Of a DNA stretch of 64,000 bases, positions 42,174 through 51,060 are shown piece by piece. This stretch comes from Novosphingobium sp. PhB165 (GTDB lineage Bacteria; Pseudomonadota; Alphaproteobacteria; Sphingomonadales; Sphingomonadaceae): contig NZ_SLVB01000001.1 of NCBI RefSeq assembly GCF_004341845.1, positions 186,001 to 250,000 of the forward strand, given 5' to 3'. The notes under the pieces were generated by a model. That model was not told where the DNA came from. It did not search any database and was given only the letters and a program-made list of their open reading frames with translations. How positions within the stretch are numbered: the first letter of the stretch is position 1; every line of letters begins with the position of its first letter. The position numbers were made by a program, and so were the translations under genes.

Positions 42174-43340
42174 ATGGCATTCACCGCGAAGATCCTGCTG
42201 CTCGGTTCGGGCGAACTGGGGCGCGAATTCGTCATCTCGGCCAAGCGCCTCGGCTGTGAGGTGATCGCTTGCGACGCTTACGAGGGCGCGCCGGCAATGC
42301 AGGTGGCCGATCACTTTGAGGTTTTCTCGATGCTGGATGGAGAGCGCCTGCGCGCGGCCATCGAGAAGCACAAACCCGACTTTATCGTGCCCGAGGTTGA
42401 GGCAATCCGTACCGAAGTGCTCGCTGAAGTCGAGGCTGAGGGATTCTGCGTGGTTCCGTCTGCCCGCGCCACGCAGATGACCATGAACCGCGATGCTATT
42501 CGCGAGGTCGCTGCTGTCGAACTGGGGCTGCGCACTTCGCGTTATCGCTACGCGGAATCGCTCGACGAAGTTCTGGCCGGGGCAGAGCACACCGGGCTGC
42601 CCTGCGTCATCAAGCCGGTCATGTCCTCATCGGGCAAGGGTCAGAGCACGGTTCGCGACGCGGCTGAGCTGGAGAAGGCGTGGGACTATGCCGTCGCCAA
42701 CATGCGCGGCGACCGCAAGCGCGTGATCGTCGAGGAGTTCGTGGCTTTCGACTACGAGATCACACTGCTGACCGTGCGCAGCCGCGAGGGCGTTTCGTTC
42801 TGCCCGCCGATCGGCCACCGGCAGGAGCGCGGCGACTATCAGGAATCGTGGCAGCCGACGCCGATGGCGCCTGCGGCAATTGCCGATGCGCAGGACATGG
42901 CGCGCAAGGTGGTGGACGATCTGGGCGGCTATGGCCTGTTCGGCGTCGAATTCTTCGTGAAGGGCGAGGAGGTGATTTTCTCCGAGCTCTCGCCGCGCCC
43001 GCATGACACCGGCATGGTCACGCTGATCTCGCAGAACCTGTCGGAGTTCGACCTCCATGCTCGTGCGATCCTTGGCCTGCCGATCCCCGAGGTCACGCTT
43101 TATGGCCCGAGTGCTTCGGCGGTGATCCTTGCCGATCGGGATAGCGATTCCTTCGTCTGCGGAGGCCTCTCGGACGCATTGGCGACACCGGGTGGGCAAG
43201 TAGACCTGCGCGTCTTTGCAAAGCCCGTAACGCGGCCCTACCGCCGTATGGGCGTTGCGCTTGCGCTGGCCGAGGACACCGATACCGCGCGTCGTATTGC
43301 GGCCGAGGCGGCGGGCAAGGTGCGCATCCTCTACAAGTGA
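42174..43340 (+). CDS. purT: Formate-dependent phosphoribosylglycinamide formyltransferase
   Basis: A 388-residue ATP-grasp enzyme with [15 protein letters not shown] at the N-terminus, [12 protein letters not shown] as the ATP lid and [15 protein letters not shown] with metal-binding Glu. It makes formyl-GAR from formate and ATP, a folate-free route for purine synthesis. GAAGGACGG precedes the ATG at 42174. The frame continues upstream into the mgtE remnant and terminator, so a longer start is unlikely. Confidence 0.95.
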   Translation: MAFTAKILLLGSGELGREFVISAKRLGCEVIACDAYEGAPAMQVADHFEVFSMLDGERLRAAIEKHKPDFIVPEVEAIRTEVLAEVEAEGFCVVPSARATQMTMNRDAIREVAAVELGLRTSRYRYAESLDEVLAGAEHTGLPCVIKPVMSSSGKGQSTVRDAAELEKAWDYAVANMRGDRKRVIVEEFVAFDYEITLLTVRSREGVSFCPPIGHRQERGDYQESWQPTPMAPAAIADAQDMARKVVDDLGGYGLFGVEFFVKGEEVIFSELSPRPHDTGMVTLISQNLSEFDLHARAILGLPIPEVTLYGPSASAVILADRDSDSFVCGGLSDALATPGGQVDLRVFAKPVTRPYRRMGVALALAEDTDTARRIAAEAAGKVRILYK

Positions 43341-43372
43341 GGTGAGGGGCTGCTGCTTCCCGCTCAAAACCT

Positions 43373-43401
43373 CGTCGTCCCCGCCTTCGCGGGGGCGACG
43401 G
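43373..43401. repeat. Palindrome between purT and the convergent transferase-like gene
   Basis: CGTCG(T)CCCCGC / GCGGGGGCGACG, closed by CTTC, forms a strong hairpin of a kind widespread in alphaproteobacterial gaps. It may act as a terminator for both convergent genes, though no T-run follows. Confidence 0.6.
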
Positions 43402-43418
43402 TAATCAATGCCTGAGTG

Positions 43419-43982
43419 TCAGGCCGGCCTCTTCCAGCCGTGAACGCGCTGGCGCACAGTCGCCAGCAGTTCCTCCATCGTCGCCGCTTGCGTAATGCCA
43501 TAACGCGGAGCGGTGATGTCGACGTTGCCCTTGCGCCAGAAGCCTTCGGGGCAAAGTAGCACCAGTTTGCCGTCCCGCGCATGGAGGCCGAGTTCCAGCA
43601 GGCTCACCGGGCTTTGCGTACCGGGCGCAAGGTACATCACGATCACGTCGGCGCTTTCCAGCGCAGCCAGTTCCCATTCGACCTGGCGGCGGAACTCGGG
43701 CTCGCTCGCCTCGGGTTTCCACGCCGGGTTCCAGTCGGGCCGGCGTGGGTTGAGGATTACCACGTTCTCGTTCGACAGGGCCTTGGTGAGATCGGCCTGC
43801 CAGTCCGTGGCGCTGCCCATGTCGATGCTGCCGCCGAGGAAGACGCGGGGAGCGTCGTGTGCCGCGGGCAGGGGCTGCGGGGAGGTGACAATCGTGCTGG
43901 AGGTCATGGCGGGTGTGGTCTCCGCGCTCGCCGTGAAGAGTGTGGCGAGCGCGAGGAGAGCGGCAAGTTTGTGAAAGGTCAT
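43419..43982 (-). CDS. Nucleoside 2-deoxyribosyltransferase-like protein, possibly exported
   Basis: The 187-residue frame has a core with RVFLGGSIDMGSATDWQ, ILNPRRPDWNPAW, EWELAALESADVIVMYLAPGTQSPVSLLELGLHA and VLLCPEGFWRKGNVD. This matches the Nuc_deoxyri_tr2 fold used in nucleoside transfer or hydrolysis. The first 20 residues (HKLAALLALATLFTASA) look like a signal peptide, unusual for the family. The ATG at 43907 (MTSSTIVTSP) would give a cytoplasmic protein of the usual length. It follows gloB by 16 nt on the same strand. Confidence 0.72.
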   Translation of the reverse strand: MTFHKLAALLALATLFTASAETTPAMTSSTIVTSPQPLPAAHDAPRVFLGGSIDMGSATDWQADLTKALSNENVVILNPRRPDWNPAWKPEASEPEFRRQVEWELAALESADVIVMYLAPGTQSPVSLLELGLHARDGKLVLLCPEGFWRKGNVDITAPRYGITQAATMEELLATVRQRVHGWKRPA

Positions 43983-43998
43983 CGGGGGGCGGACAGTC

Positions 43999-44757
43999 TC
44001 AGAACGTGTTCTTGGCTTCGCGCAGCGCCGCGAAAGTCTCCACCGCGTCGTGTCCGCCCCAGCGAGCCTGCAAGGCCGGATCGTCGGCGCGCAGGAATGG
44101 ATTGGTGAGCAGTTCGCGGCCGAGCTTGGTGGGAACGGTCGGGATGCCGGCTGCGCGGGCGCGGGCAACGTCCTCGGCATAGGCGGCGAGTTCGGCATTC
44201 TCCGGGTCCGCGTGGAGGGCGAACTTGGCGTTCGAGGCGGTGTACTCGTGGGCGCAATAGAGCATGGTCTCGGGCGGGAGCGCCTTGATGCGCTGGAGGC
44301 TGGCCCAGAACTGCGGCGCGGTGCCTTCGAACATGCGGCCGCAGCCGAGCGCGAAGACCGAATCGCCGACGAAAGCGATCTGGGCTTCGGGCAGGTGATA
44401 GGCGCAATGGCCGAAGGTGTGCCCGCCCACGTCGATGACATGCGCCGTCCAGTCCCCGATTGTGACGCGGTCGCCCTGCGAGACCGTGCGGTCTACGCCC
44501 GCGATCTTGCCGGCATCGCCTTCCGGTGCGGTCACGGTGCAGCCGGTTGCGGCCTTGATGGCGCCATTTCCGCCTGCGTGGTCCGGGTGCCAGTGGGTGT
44601 TCCAGATCTGCGTGATCTGCCAGCCCTTGATAGCGGCCTGCCGCAGATATTCGTCGGCATCGGGGGTATCGATGCAGGCGGTCTCGCCGCTGACGGAATC
44701 GTGCAGCAGGAAGCCGTAGTTGTCACTGAGGCAGGGGAACTGGTGGACTTCGAGCAT
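43999..44757 (-). CDS. gloB: Hydroxyacylglutathione hydrolase (glyoxalase II)
   Basis: A 252-residue metallo-beta-lactamase-fold protein with the THWHPDHAGG metal motif, GGHTFGHCAYH, VFALGCGRMFEG and CAHEYTASNAKFA. It hydrolyses S-lactoylglutathione to lactate and glutathione in methylglyoxal detoxification. Its 5' side abuts an inverted-repeat element. The ATG at 44757 follows AGGAGAGATCCC. Confidence 0.95.
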   Translation of the reverse strand: MLEVHQFPCLSDNYGFLLHDSVSGETACIDTPDADEYLRQAAIKGWQITQIWNTHWHPDHAGGNGAIKAATGCTVTAPEGDAGKIAGVDRTVSQGDRVTIGDWTAHVIDVGGHTFGHCAYHLPEAQIAFVGDSVFALGCGRMFEGTAPQFWASLQRIKALPPETMLYCAHEYTASNAKFALHADPENAELAAYAEDVARARAAGIPTVPTKLGRELLTNPFLRADDPALQARWGGHDAVETFAALREAKNTF

Positions 44758-44824
44758 GGGATCTCTCCTTGTCCGGCGATGTAGTCTTTCAGGACAGTCG
44801 GCGAAAGAGGCATGGAGAAGAGGG

Positions 44825-45052
44825 CGCGCGCGGAGGCGCGGAGATCGCGGAGGAGAACAAGAAGAAGCGGATCGCGCAAAGGCGCAAAGGCGCGAAGAGG
44901 TTCGTCCGTGCCGAAGGCACCTGCCTTGATCAGAGGTAGCGGCACGGGCGCAGCTGGAAGTTAAAGGCGGCTTCGCCGCAAGCGCAACACCTTTGCGCCT
45001 TCGCGCCTTTGCGCGATCATTCTCTTTCACTTTCTGCGCGCCTCCGCGCGCA
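44825..45052. repeat. Nested inverted-repeat element with GCGCAAAGGCGC arms
   Basis: GATCGCGCAAAGGCGCAAAG (from 44870) pairs with the inverted copy ending at 45018, 26 of 29 positions. Outside these are further inverted GCGCGGAGGCGCG / CGCGCCTCCGCGCG arms. The whole is about 228 bp, without coding potential, between the gloB start and the rpsA terminator. It is related to the copy at 26775. Confidence 0.75.
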
Positions 45053-45063
45053 CCGCATAAAGC

Positions 45064-45095
45064 AAAAGCCCGCCCGGATCGCTCCGGACGGGCCT
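45064..45095 (-). terminator. Terminator of rpsA
   Basis: On the minus strand, GCCCGTCCGGA-GCGA-TCCGGGCGGGC is followed by TTTTGCTTT, 37 nt after the rpsA stop. Confidence 0.9.
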
Positions 45096-45131
45096 TTACT
45101 GTTTCACCTGGCGGTGAAGCTCGAAACGTTC

Positions 45132-46838
45132 TTACGAACGGTTCTTGAGAGCCTCGCCCAGGATGTCGCCGAGCGAAGCGCCCGAGTCCGACGAACCGTA
45201 CTGTTCGACAGCTTCCTTTTCTTCGTGAAGCTGGCGAGCCTTGACCGAGAAGGTCGGCTTCTTCGAACGGTCGAAACCGGTGACCATGGCGTCGAGCTTC
45301 TGGCCAACCTGGAAGCGGTCGGGGCGCTGCTCGTCGCGGTCGCGGCCGAGGTCCGAACGCTTGATGAAGCCAGTGGCGCCATCTTCGCCAGCCTGGACTT
45401 CCAGGCCGCCGTCGCGGACTTCGAGGATCGTCACGGTGACGACTTCGTTACGGCGCAGCGAACCACCCGCAGCGACGATGCCAGCGGCCGGAGCGCCACG
45501 CTCAAGCTGCTTCATGCCGAGGCTGATGCGTTCCTTCTCGACGTCGACGTCGAGAACCACGGCCGAAACCTGCTCGCCCTTGCGGTGCAGAGCCAGCGCG
45601 TCCTCGCCCGAGATGCCCCAGGCGATGTCCGACATGTGAACCATGCCGTCGACGTCGCCGTCGAGACCGATGAACAGGCCGAATTCAGTGGCGTTCTTGA
45701 CTTCGCCTTCAACCTGCGAACCGACGGGGTGCTTCTCAGCGAAGGCTTCCCAGGGGTTCTGCTGAGCCTGCTTGAGGCCGAGCGAGATGCGGCGCTTGTC
45801 CGAATCGACTTCGAGAACGACCACTTCGACTTCCTGCGAGGTCGAGACGATCTTGCCGGGGTGGACGTTCTTCTTGGTCCAGGACATTTCCGAAACGTGG
45901 ACAAGGCCCTCGATGCCGGCTTCCAGTTCCACGAACGCACCGTATTCGGTGATGTTGGTGACGGTGCCGGTGAGCTTGGCGCCCACGGGGTACTTGACGG
46001 CTGCGCCTTCCCACGGATCGCTTTCCAGCTGCTTCATGCCGAGGCTGATGCGCTGGGTGTCCTGGTTGATGCGGATGATCTGCACCTTCACGGTGTCGCC
46101 GATGGCGATCACTTCGCTCGGGTGGTTGACGCGCTTGTAGCTCATGTCGGTGACATGGAGCAGGCCGTCGATGCCGCCGAGGTCAACGAACGCACCGTAG
46201 TCGGTGATGTTCTTGACGACGCCTTCGATAACCTGGCCTTCGCTCAGCTTGTCGATCAGTTCGCTGCGCTGTTCGGCGCGCGTTTCTTCGAGGACGGCGC
46301 GACGCGACACGACGATATTGCCGCGGCGACGGTCCATCTTCAGGATCTGGAAGGGCTGCGGCACGTCCATCAGCGGGGTGACGTCGCGCACGGGGCGGAT
46401 GTCGACCTGCGAGCCGGGGAGGAACGCAACGGCGCCGTCGAGGTCGACGGTGAAGCCGCCCTTGACGCGGCCGAAGATCACGCCTTCGACGCGCTTGCCT
46501 TCACCGAATTCGTTTTCGAGCTTGTCCCAGGCAGCTTCGCGACGGGCACGGTCACGCGACAGCATTGCTTCGCCGTCAGCGTTTTCGACGCGGTCGACGT
46601 AAACTTCGACTTCGTCGCCGACCTTGAGGCCGTGTTCACCTTCGCCGCGGGCGAATTCGCGCAGCGAGACGCGGCCTTCGCTCTTCAGGCCAACGTCGAT
46701 GACGGCCTTGTCGTTTTCGATCGCGGTGACGGTGCCCTTGACGACGCGGCCTTCAAAGCCGTCGTCGGCGACGCCGCCGAGCTGATCTTCAAGCATCTTC
46801 GCGAAATCATCGCGAGTGGGAGTGGCAGAAGTAGCCAT
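45132..46838 (-). CDS. rpsA: 30S ribosomal protein S1
   Basis: A 568-residue protein with six S1 OB-fold repeats. Clear examples include GDEVEVYVDRVENADGEAML, VEGVIFGRVKGGFTVDLDGA, VEGVVKNITDYGAFVDLGGI and TGTVTNITEYGAFVELEAGI. It binds mRNA and helps initiation on structured leaders. The ATG at 46838 (MATSATPTRDD) follows an AACAAACCTTTA region; upstream in-frame codons are unlikely. It is downstream of cmk, a common pairing. Confidence 0.97.
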   Translation of the reverse strand: MATSATPTRDDFAKMLEDQLGGVADDGFEGRVVKGTVTAIENDKAVIDVGLKSEGRVSLREFARGEGEHGLKVGDEVEVYVDRVENADGEAMLSRDRARREAAWDKLENEFGEGKRVEGVIFGRVKGGFTVDLDGAVAFLPGSQVDIRPVRDVTPLMDVPQPFQILKMDRRRGNIVVSRRAVLEETRAEQRSELIDKLSEGQVIEGVVKNITDYGAFVDLGGIDGLLHVTDMSYKRVNHPSEVIAIGDTVKVQIIRINQDTQRISLGMKQLESDPWEGAAVKYPVGAKLTGTVTNITEYGAFVELEAGIEGLVHVSEMSWTKKNVHPGKIVSTSQEVEVVVLEVDSDKRRISLGLKQAQQNPWEAFAEKHPVGSQVEGEVKNATEFGLFIGLDGDVDGMVHMSDIAWGISGEDALALHRKGEQVSAVVLDVDVEKERISLGMKQLERGAPAAGIVAAGGSLRRNEVVTVTILEVRDGGLEVQAGEDGATGFIKRSDLGRDRDEQRPDRFQVGQKLDAMVTGFDRSKKPTFSVKARQLHEEKEAVEQYGSSDSGASLGDILGEALKNRS

Positions 46839-47076
46839 TAAAGGTTTGTTCCTGTTTATCGATTTTTCCGGCCAGGCGGTTGAATCCGCCGGTCTTCCTC
46901 CGCGCCCCGCACCATGCGGAACCCGGGCCAAAAGGGCCGAACCGCCACGGGGGCCGGATGCCCGCCGCAGCGTCCTTCAAACCTGACGGTTCTCCAGACC
47001 GGCGGCCACTACGCGCCTGAGGGGCGAAATGCAAGGAAAATGGCGGCCGGGATGGCGGTCTCGGCGGCCTGCCGAG

Positions 47077-47709
47077 TCAGCCTTTGCGGGCTACGACAGC
47101 GGCGATGGCGGCGGCAACTGCCTCTTCGCGGCCAAGATCGGAGGTATCCAGCAGTACGGCGTCGTCAGCAGCCACCAGCGGGGCGTCCTTGCGGTTTCGA
47201 TCGCGCTCGTCGCGGGCGGCAAGGTCGGCGGCGATGTCGTCCAGCGATACGTCGCGGCCTTGTGCCTGCATTTCGAGGAAACGGCGCTGGGCACGGGCTT
47301 CGACCGAGGCGGTGACGAACAGCTTCACATCGGCTTCCGGGGCGATCACCGTGCCGATGTCGCGCCCGTCCAGCACGGCGCCGCCCGGCTGCGCGGCGAA
47401 GGCGTGCTGGCGCTCGTAAAGCGCGCGGCGCACCGCCGGATGGACCGAGACGCGGCTCGCAAGGCCGCCGCTTGCTTCAGAACGCAGTTCGGGGTCCGTC
47501 AACAGGCCTTCCGAAAAAGCGCAGGCGGCCAGCGCGGCCACGGGGTCATCCGGATTGCCGCCGTCGAGGAAGCACTGGCGGCCGACCGCGCGATACAGCA
47601 GGCCGGTGTCGAGATGGGGCAGTCCGAAATGGCGGGCGAGGGCTTTGGCAATTGTGCCTTTGCCCGAGGCGGTGGGTCCGTCGACGGCGATAATCATGCG
47701 GCGGCTCAT
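47077..47709 (-). CDS. cmk: Cytidylate kinase
   Basis: A 210-residue P-loop kinase: VDGPTASGKGTIAKALA at the N-terminus, HLDTGLLYRAVG, and LDGRDIGTVIAPEADVKLFV in the CMP-binding region. It phosphorylates CMP and dCMP. The start MSRRMIIAVDG at 47709 was chosen; MIIAVDG four residues in is also possible. It lies between two small membrane protein genes and rpsA. Confidence 0.95.
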   Translation of the reverse strand: MSRRMIIAVDGPTASGKGTIAKALARHFGLPHLDTGLLYRAVGRQCFLDGGNPDDPVAALAACAFSEGLLTDPELRSEASGGLASRVSVHPAVRRALYERQHAFAAQPGGAVLDGRDIGTVIAPEADVKLFVTASVEARAQRRFLEMQAQGRDVSLDDIAADLAARDERDRNRKDAPLVAADDAVLLDTSDLGREEAVAAAIAAVVARKG

Positions 47710-47751
47710 GGCGGCTTGGAGCCGGTGAGGCAAGCTGCGCGTACCGTTTCC

Positions 47752-47997
47752 TCAGGATTCGCGGGCGCGGTCGGGATCGAGCAATTCCGGACTGTCGGCG
47801 CCGTAGATCTCTATGAGTTCGTGCTCGAAGCGCCCGGAATCGCGGGCCAGCCAGGCGACGACGACCAGCGCGACGCCAAGGCTCGCGCCGATCAGCGGCA
47901 GGATCAGGGTGAGCGCGGCCAGCAGGGGCAGCGGCAGGCCGCCGAGAGCCCGGCGCACGCTGCGAGGGGCGCCCGGATGTGCCAGCTTCGACTCCAT
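47752..47997 (-). CDS. Small membrane protein
   Basis: An 81-residue protein with two adjacent hydrophobic stretches (LPLPLLAALTLILPLIGASL and the following VALVVVAWLA). It ends with an acidic tail (IYGADSPELLDPDRARES). The family is unknown. It sits between cmk and the next small gene with 42 nt before cmk, on the same strand. Confidence 0.6.
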   Translation of the reverse strand: MESKLAHPGAPRSVRRALGGLPLPLLAALTLILPLIGASLGVALVVVAWLARDSGRFEHELIEIYGADSPELLDPDRARES

Positions 47998-48074
47998 CGC
48001 TGCCTCCTTTCCTGCGGAGAGGCTATGCCCGGAACCCTTGTCGAATGGTAACCGTACGAATCGGGATCGCGGCG

Positions 48075-48338
48075 TCAGGTCTTCCGGCGCGTGAGCAGCG
48101 CCTTCACCAGTCCCCACCCGGCGATCAGCGCCCAGAGCGCTTCCATCGCGATCGAGGGCAGGTTCACATTCACCATCAGCGAGATCAGCAGCAGGACCGC
48201 GCCGACCAGGTTCAAGCCGTGCTGAAGGTAGCGGTTCGGATTGTCCTGATAGGTGATGTAGGCATAGGCGGCGATGCAGCACACCGTGCCCAGGAAGCCG
48301 AGTGTGTTGCTCAGCCATTCCGGCAGGTCGAGGATCAT
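48075..48338 (-). CDS. CBU_0592-family small membrane protein
   Basis: An 87-residue protein with three hydrophobic helices (LGFLGTVCCIAAYAYI, LNLVGAVLLLISLMV, ALWALIAGWGLVKALL) and the short QDNPNRYLQHGLN loop. It resembles the CBU_0592 family as I recall it. The function is not known. Confidence 0.7.
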   Translation of the reverse strand: MILDLPEWLSNTLGFLGTVCCIAAYAYITYQDNPNRYLQHGLNLVGAVLLLISLMVNVNLPSIAMEALWALIAGWGLVKALLTRRKT

Positions 48339-48398
48339 GCGGGCTCCGGCAGCATAAGGGGCAGGGGCGACGGTGGCGCCGCCCCTGCGAGAATGCCC

Positions 48399-49745
48399 TT
48401 ATTCCGCGAGGCTGGCCAGCAGGTCCTCGAAATTGGGGAAGCTGGTGGCGATCGGTCGCGTGTCGTCGACGTCCACGCCCTGCTGGCTGACGAGTCCGGC
48501 GACCGCCATCGACATCGCGATGCGGTGATCGAGGTGGGTGGTCACTTGGGCGGCCGTCGCGGTGCCCGGCAGCGGCGCGCCGCCGGTGCCGGTGATGACC
48601 AGGCCGTCCTCGCGCTCCTCGATCTCGGCGCCGGCCAATGTCAGCGCGGCGGCCATTGCGGAGAGGCGGTCCGATTCCTTGACGCGCAACTCGTCGAGGC
48701 CGCTGGTCACCGTCACGCCCTCGGCCAGCGAGGCAGCAACGAAGAGGACGGGGAATTCGTCGATCATGGCAGGCGCGATGGCGGGATCGACTTCGATGCC
48801 CTTGAGCGCCGAATGCTTCACCAGCAGGTCCGCCACCGGCTCGCCGCCGACTTCGCGCGAGTTCAGGAACTCGATCTGGCCGCCCATCTGGCGCAGGACT
48901 TCGACAAGACCGGCGCGCGTCGGGTTAAGGCCGACATTCTCGATCACCACTTCGCTGCCCGGCACCACCAGCGCGGCAACGATGAAGAAGGCAGCGGAGG
49001 ACGGGTCACCCGGCACGTCGATGACCTGCGGCTTGAGTTCGGCCTCGCCCTTGATGGTGATGACGCGGGTGCCGTCGGCCTCCACGGTCACGTCAAGCTC
49101 GGCGCCGAAGCCCTTGAGCATGCGTTCGGAATGGTCGCGCGTCGGCACCGGCTCGATCACGGTGGTCGTGCCCGGGGTGTTGAGGCCGGCGAGCAGGATT
49201 GCGCTCTTTACCTGTGCGGAGGCGACTGGCAGGCGGTACGTGATCGGCACGGCCGGCGAAGCGCCGCGCACGATCAGCGGTAGGCGGCCGCCCTCACTGG
49301 CTTCGAAGCTGGCGCCCATTTCGGAGAGCGGATCGATCACGCGGCCCATCGGGCGCTTGGAGAGCGATTCATCGCCGACGAAGCTGACATTGATCGGATG
49401 GCTGGAAACGAGGCCCATCAGCAGGCGCGTCGAGGTGCCGGAATTGCCCATGTCGAGCGGGCCGGTGGGCTGGTGCAGGGCGCCGACACCGACGCCGCTA
49501 ACACGCCATTCACCGTCTTCCATGCGCTCCACCGATGCGCCCATCGCGCGCATGGCGGCGGCGGTGGCCAGCACGTCCTCGCCTTCGAGCAGGCCGGTCA
49601 CGCGCGTCTCACCCACAGCCAGCGCGCCGAGCATGATCGAGCGGTGGCTGATCGACTTGTCCCCCGGAACGCGGATCCTTCCTTTGATCGGTCCTGCGGG
49701 CAGGAAACGGCGGGGGCGCATGGGGGAGGCGGGGTCGTGGCTCAC
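48399..49745 (-). CDS. aroA: 3-phosphoshikimate 1-carboxyvinyltransferase (EPSP synthase)
   Basis: A 448-residue protein with [29 protein letters not shown], and the second-half [15 protein letters not shown] and [12 protein letters not shown]. It condenses PEP with shikimate 3-phosphate in aromatic amino acid synthesis. The alanine in MGLVSSHP-type regions suggests the class II layout seen in alphaproteobacteria, but this cannot be settled here. aroA, cmk and rpsA run in one direction. Confidence 0.96.
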   Translation of the reverse strand: MSHDPASPMRPRRFLPAGPIKGRIRVPGDKSISHRSIMLGALAVGETRVTGLLEGEDVLATAAAMRAMGASVERMEDGEWRVSGVGVGALHQPTGPLDMGNSGTSTRLLMGLVSSHPINVSFVGDESLSKRPMGRVIDPLSEMGASFEASEGGRLPLIVRGASPAVPITYRLPVASAQVKSAILLAGLNTPGTTTVIEPVPTRDHSERMLKGFGAELDVTVEADGTRVITIKGEAELKPQVIDVPGDPSSAAFFIVAALVVPGSEVVIENVGLNPTRAGLVEVLRQMGGQIEFLNSREVGGEPVADLLVKHSALKGIEVDPAIAPAMIDEFPVLFVAASLAEGVTVTSGLDELRVKESDRLSAMAAALTLAGAEIEEREDGLVITGTGGAPLPGTATAAQVTTHLDHRIAMSMAVAGLVSQQGVDVDDTRPIATSFPNFEDLLASLAE

Positions 49746-49956
49746 GGCGGTGCTTCTTTCGAGGCTGGAAGGGGCGCAAAATCGCCGGGCTTTTGACAGC
49801 GGGTGCGGCCTATGGCAAGGCGCGCGCCCTGATGCGGCCTACACGCCAGATCTGGCACGCCTGATCCGGCATGCTTGATTTTGCGCGCGGGCCCTCCCAT
49901 CAAGACACAGAATTCACGCCCGTACCCTTCGGTCGGGCAATAATTGAGGACATTTC

Positions 49957-50277
49957 ATGGCAAAGCCTGAGTGGGGCGCCAAGCACGGCTGCCCGAAATG
50001 CGGCACCCGCTTCTACGATCTGGGCAAGGATGACCCGGTCACCTGCATCGAGTGCGGCCATTCGTGGCACCCGGAACCGGTGCTGAAGTCCAAGCAGCCG
50101 ATTCCCTATGAGGAAATCCAGAAGAAGGAAGTCGTCGAGACCGAGGATGCGGATCTCGCCGATGACGATCTGGACATCGACGACGATGGCGATTCGCCGG
50201 ACAACGACGTCGACCTCGGCGGTGACGACGATCTCGGCATCGGCGGCGGCGACGACGATGGTGATCGCGACGAGTAA
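49957..50277 (+). CDS. FYDLN acid domain protein (TIGR02300)
   Basis: A 106-residue protein with a zinc-ribbon start (GCPKCGTRFYDLGK, then CIECGHSWHPE), where four Cys in two pairs probably bind zinc. A highly acidic tail follows (runs of Asp with Gly). The family name comes from FYDLN. It is restricted mostly to alphaproteobacteria, and the role is unknown. It is divergent from aroA, and its own terminator follows. Confidence 0.9.
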   Translation: MAKPEWGAKHGCPKCGTRFYDLGKDDPVTCIECGHSWHPEPVLKSKQPIPYEEIQKKEVVETEDADLADDDLDIDDDGDSPDNDVDLGGDDDLGIGGGDDDGDRDE

Positions 50278-50301
50278 GCCTCGGGCGCTATCTGTTTCAG
50301 G

Positions 50302-50341
50302 AAAGGGCGCGGCGCTTCGGCGGCCGCGCCCTTTCTTTTTG
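50302..50341 (+). terminator. Terminator after the FYDLN gene
   Basis: The stem AAAGGGCGCGGCG / CGGCCGCGCCCTTT with a small loop is followed by CTTTTTG. Confidence 0.85.
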
Positions 50342-50450
50342 TCCAAATGGGGTGCGAAGGGGGCGCTGGTTTCGTCGGGAGAGGCGAACCTTCCTTGTGA
50401 GCGAGAGCCGCTCCGACTCGCCCACTCTCATCGCTCTAATCGCTCTCAAT

Positions 50451-50528
50451 CCCGCTCAGGCTGAGCCTGTCGAAGCCCCGGCGGGGTGGCGCAAGATCTC
50501 CATCCTTCGACAAGCTCAGGATGAGCGG
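50451..50528. repeat. 78-bp inverted repeat, TGAGCCTGTCGAAG family (copy 2)
   Basis: CTGAGCCTGTCGAAG at the left pairs with CTTCGACAAGCTCAG at the right. It matches the element at 32025-32102 in arms, length and interior layout. It lies in the gap before tRNA-Ala. Confidence 0.8.
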
Positions 50529-50753
50529 CGTGTGGGGGATGGTGCCGGTGGATCGCTTCAGGGGCTGCTCCTCCCGCAAGTGGCGTAGGGAAATCGGGTG
50601 CCTTCCGGGGGCGATCTGAAAAATGACAAGCCCGTGAAAATTTCCTCTTGCCAGCCCGGCGAACCCAATCTAGAGGGCGGCCTCCCAAGCGGAGGCGTAA
50701 GCCGAAACGTGGGAAACGGATCGGACCTCCCGGGTCGATCCGGCGAAATGATT

Positions 50754-50829
50754 GGGGCCTTAGCTCAGCTGGGAGAGCGCCTGCATGGCATGCAGGAGGT
50801 CAGCGGTTCGATCCCGCTAGGCTCCACCA
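50754..50829 (+). tRNA. tRNA-Ala (GGC)
   Basis: The acceptor GGGGCCT / AGGCTCC, D-arm TAGCTCAGCTGGGAGAGC, anticodon stem CCTGC / GCAGG with loop ATGGCAT, and T-arm GGTTCGATCCC are all visible. The anticodon GGC decodes alanine GCC. CCA is encoded at 50827-50829. It precedes the ffh gene. Confidence 0.97.
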
Positions 50830-51060
50830 TTTCACCGAAATAGCCTTTCAAAGTTATCTGGGTTTGGTTATTTCGACATATCAGTTTCGCGGAAACGCGA
50901 TACGCTGGCCGACGAGGTTTCGTCCGCCGGCGTTTTTCGCATAAGGTTTCCGTCACGCCGGTCAGCGAGGTTTCGCCCACCGGCGTTTTTGGCGTTCTGG
51001 CGGCTACGGCCGTCGAAAGGGATTTCGGCATGTTCGCCGCGAGTGACGTTAGGAGCGAGA

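Noticed and set aside
45009-46841. 610-codon plus-strand frame over rpsA
   Set aside because: It arises from the strong codon bias of rpsA. All six S1 repeats are in the minus frame.
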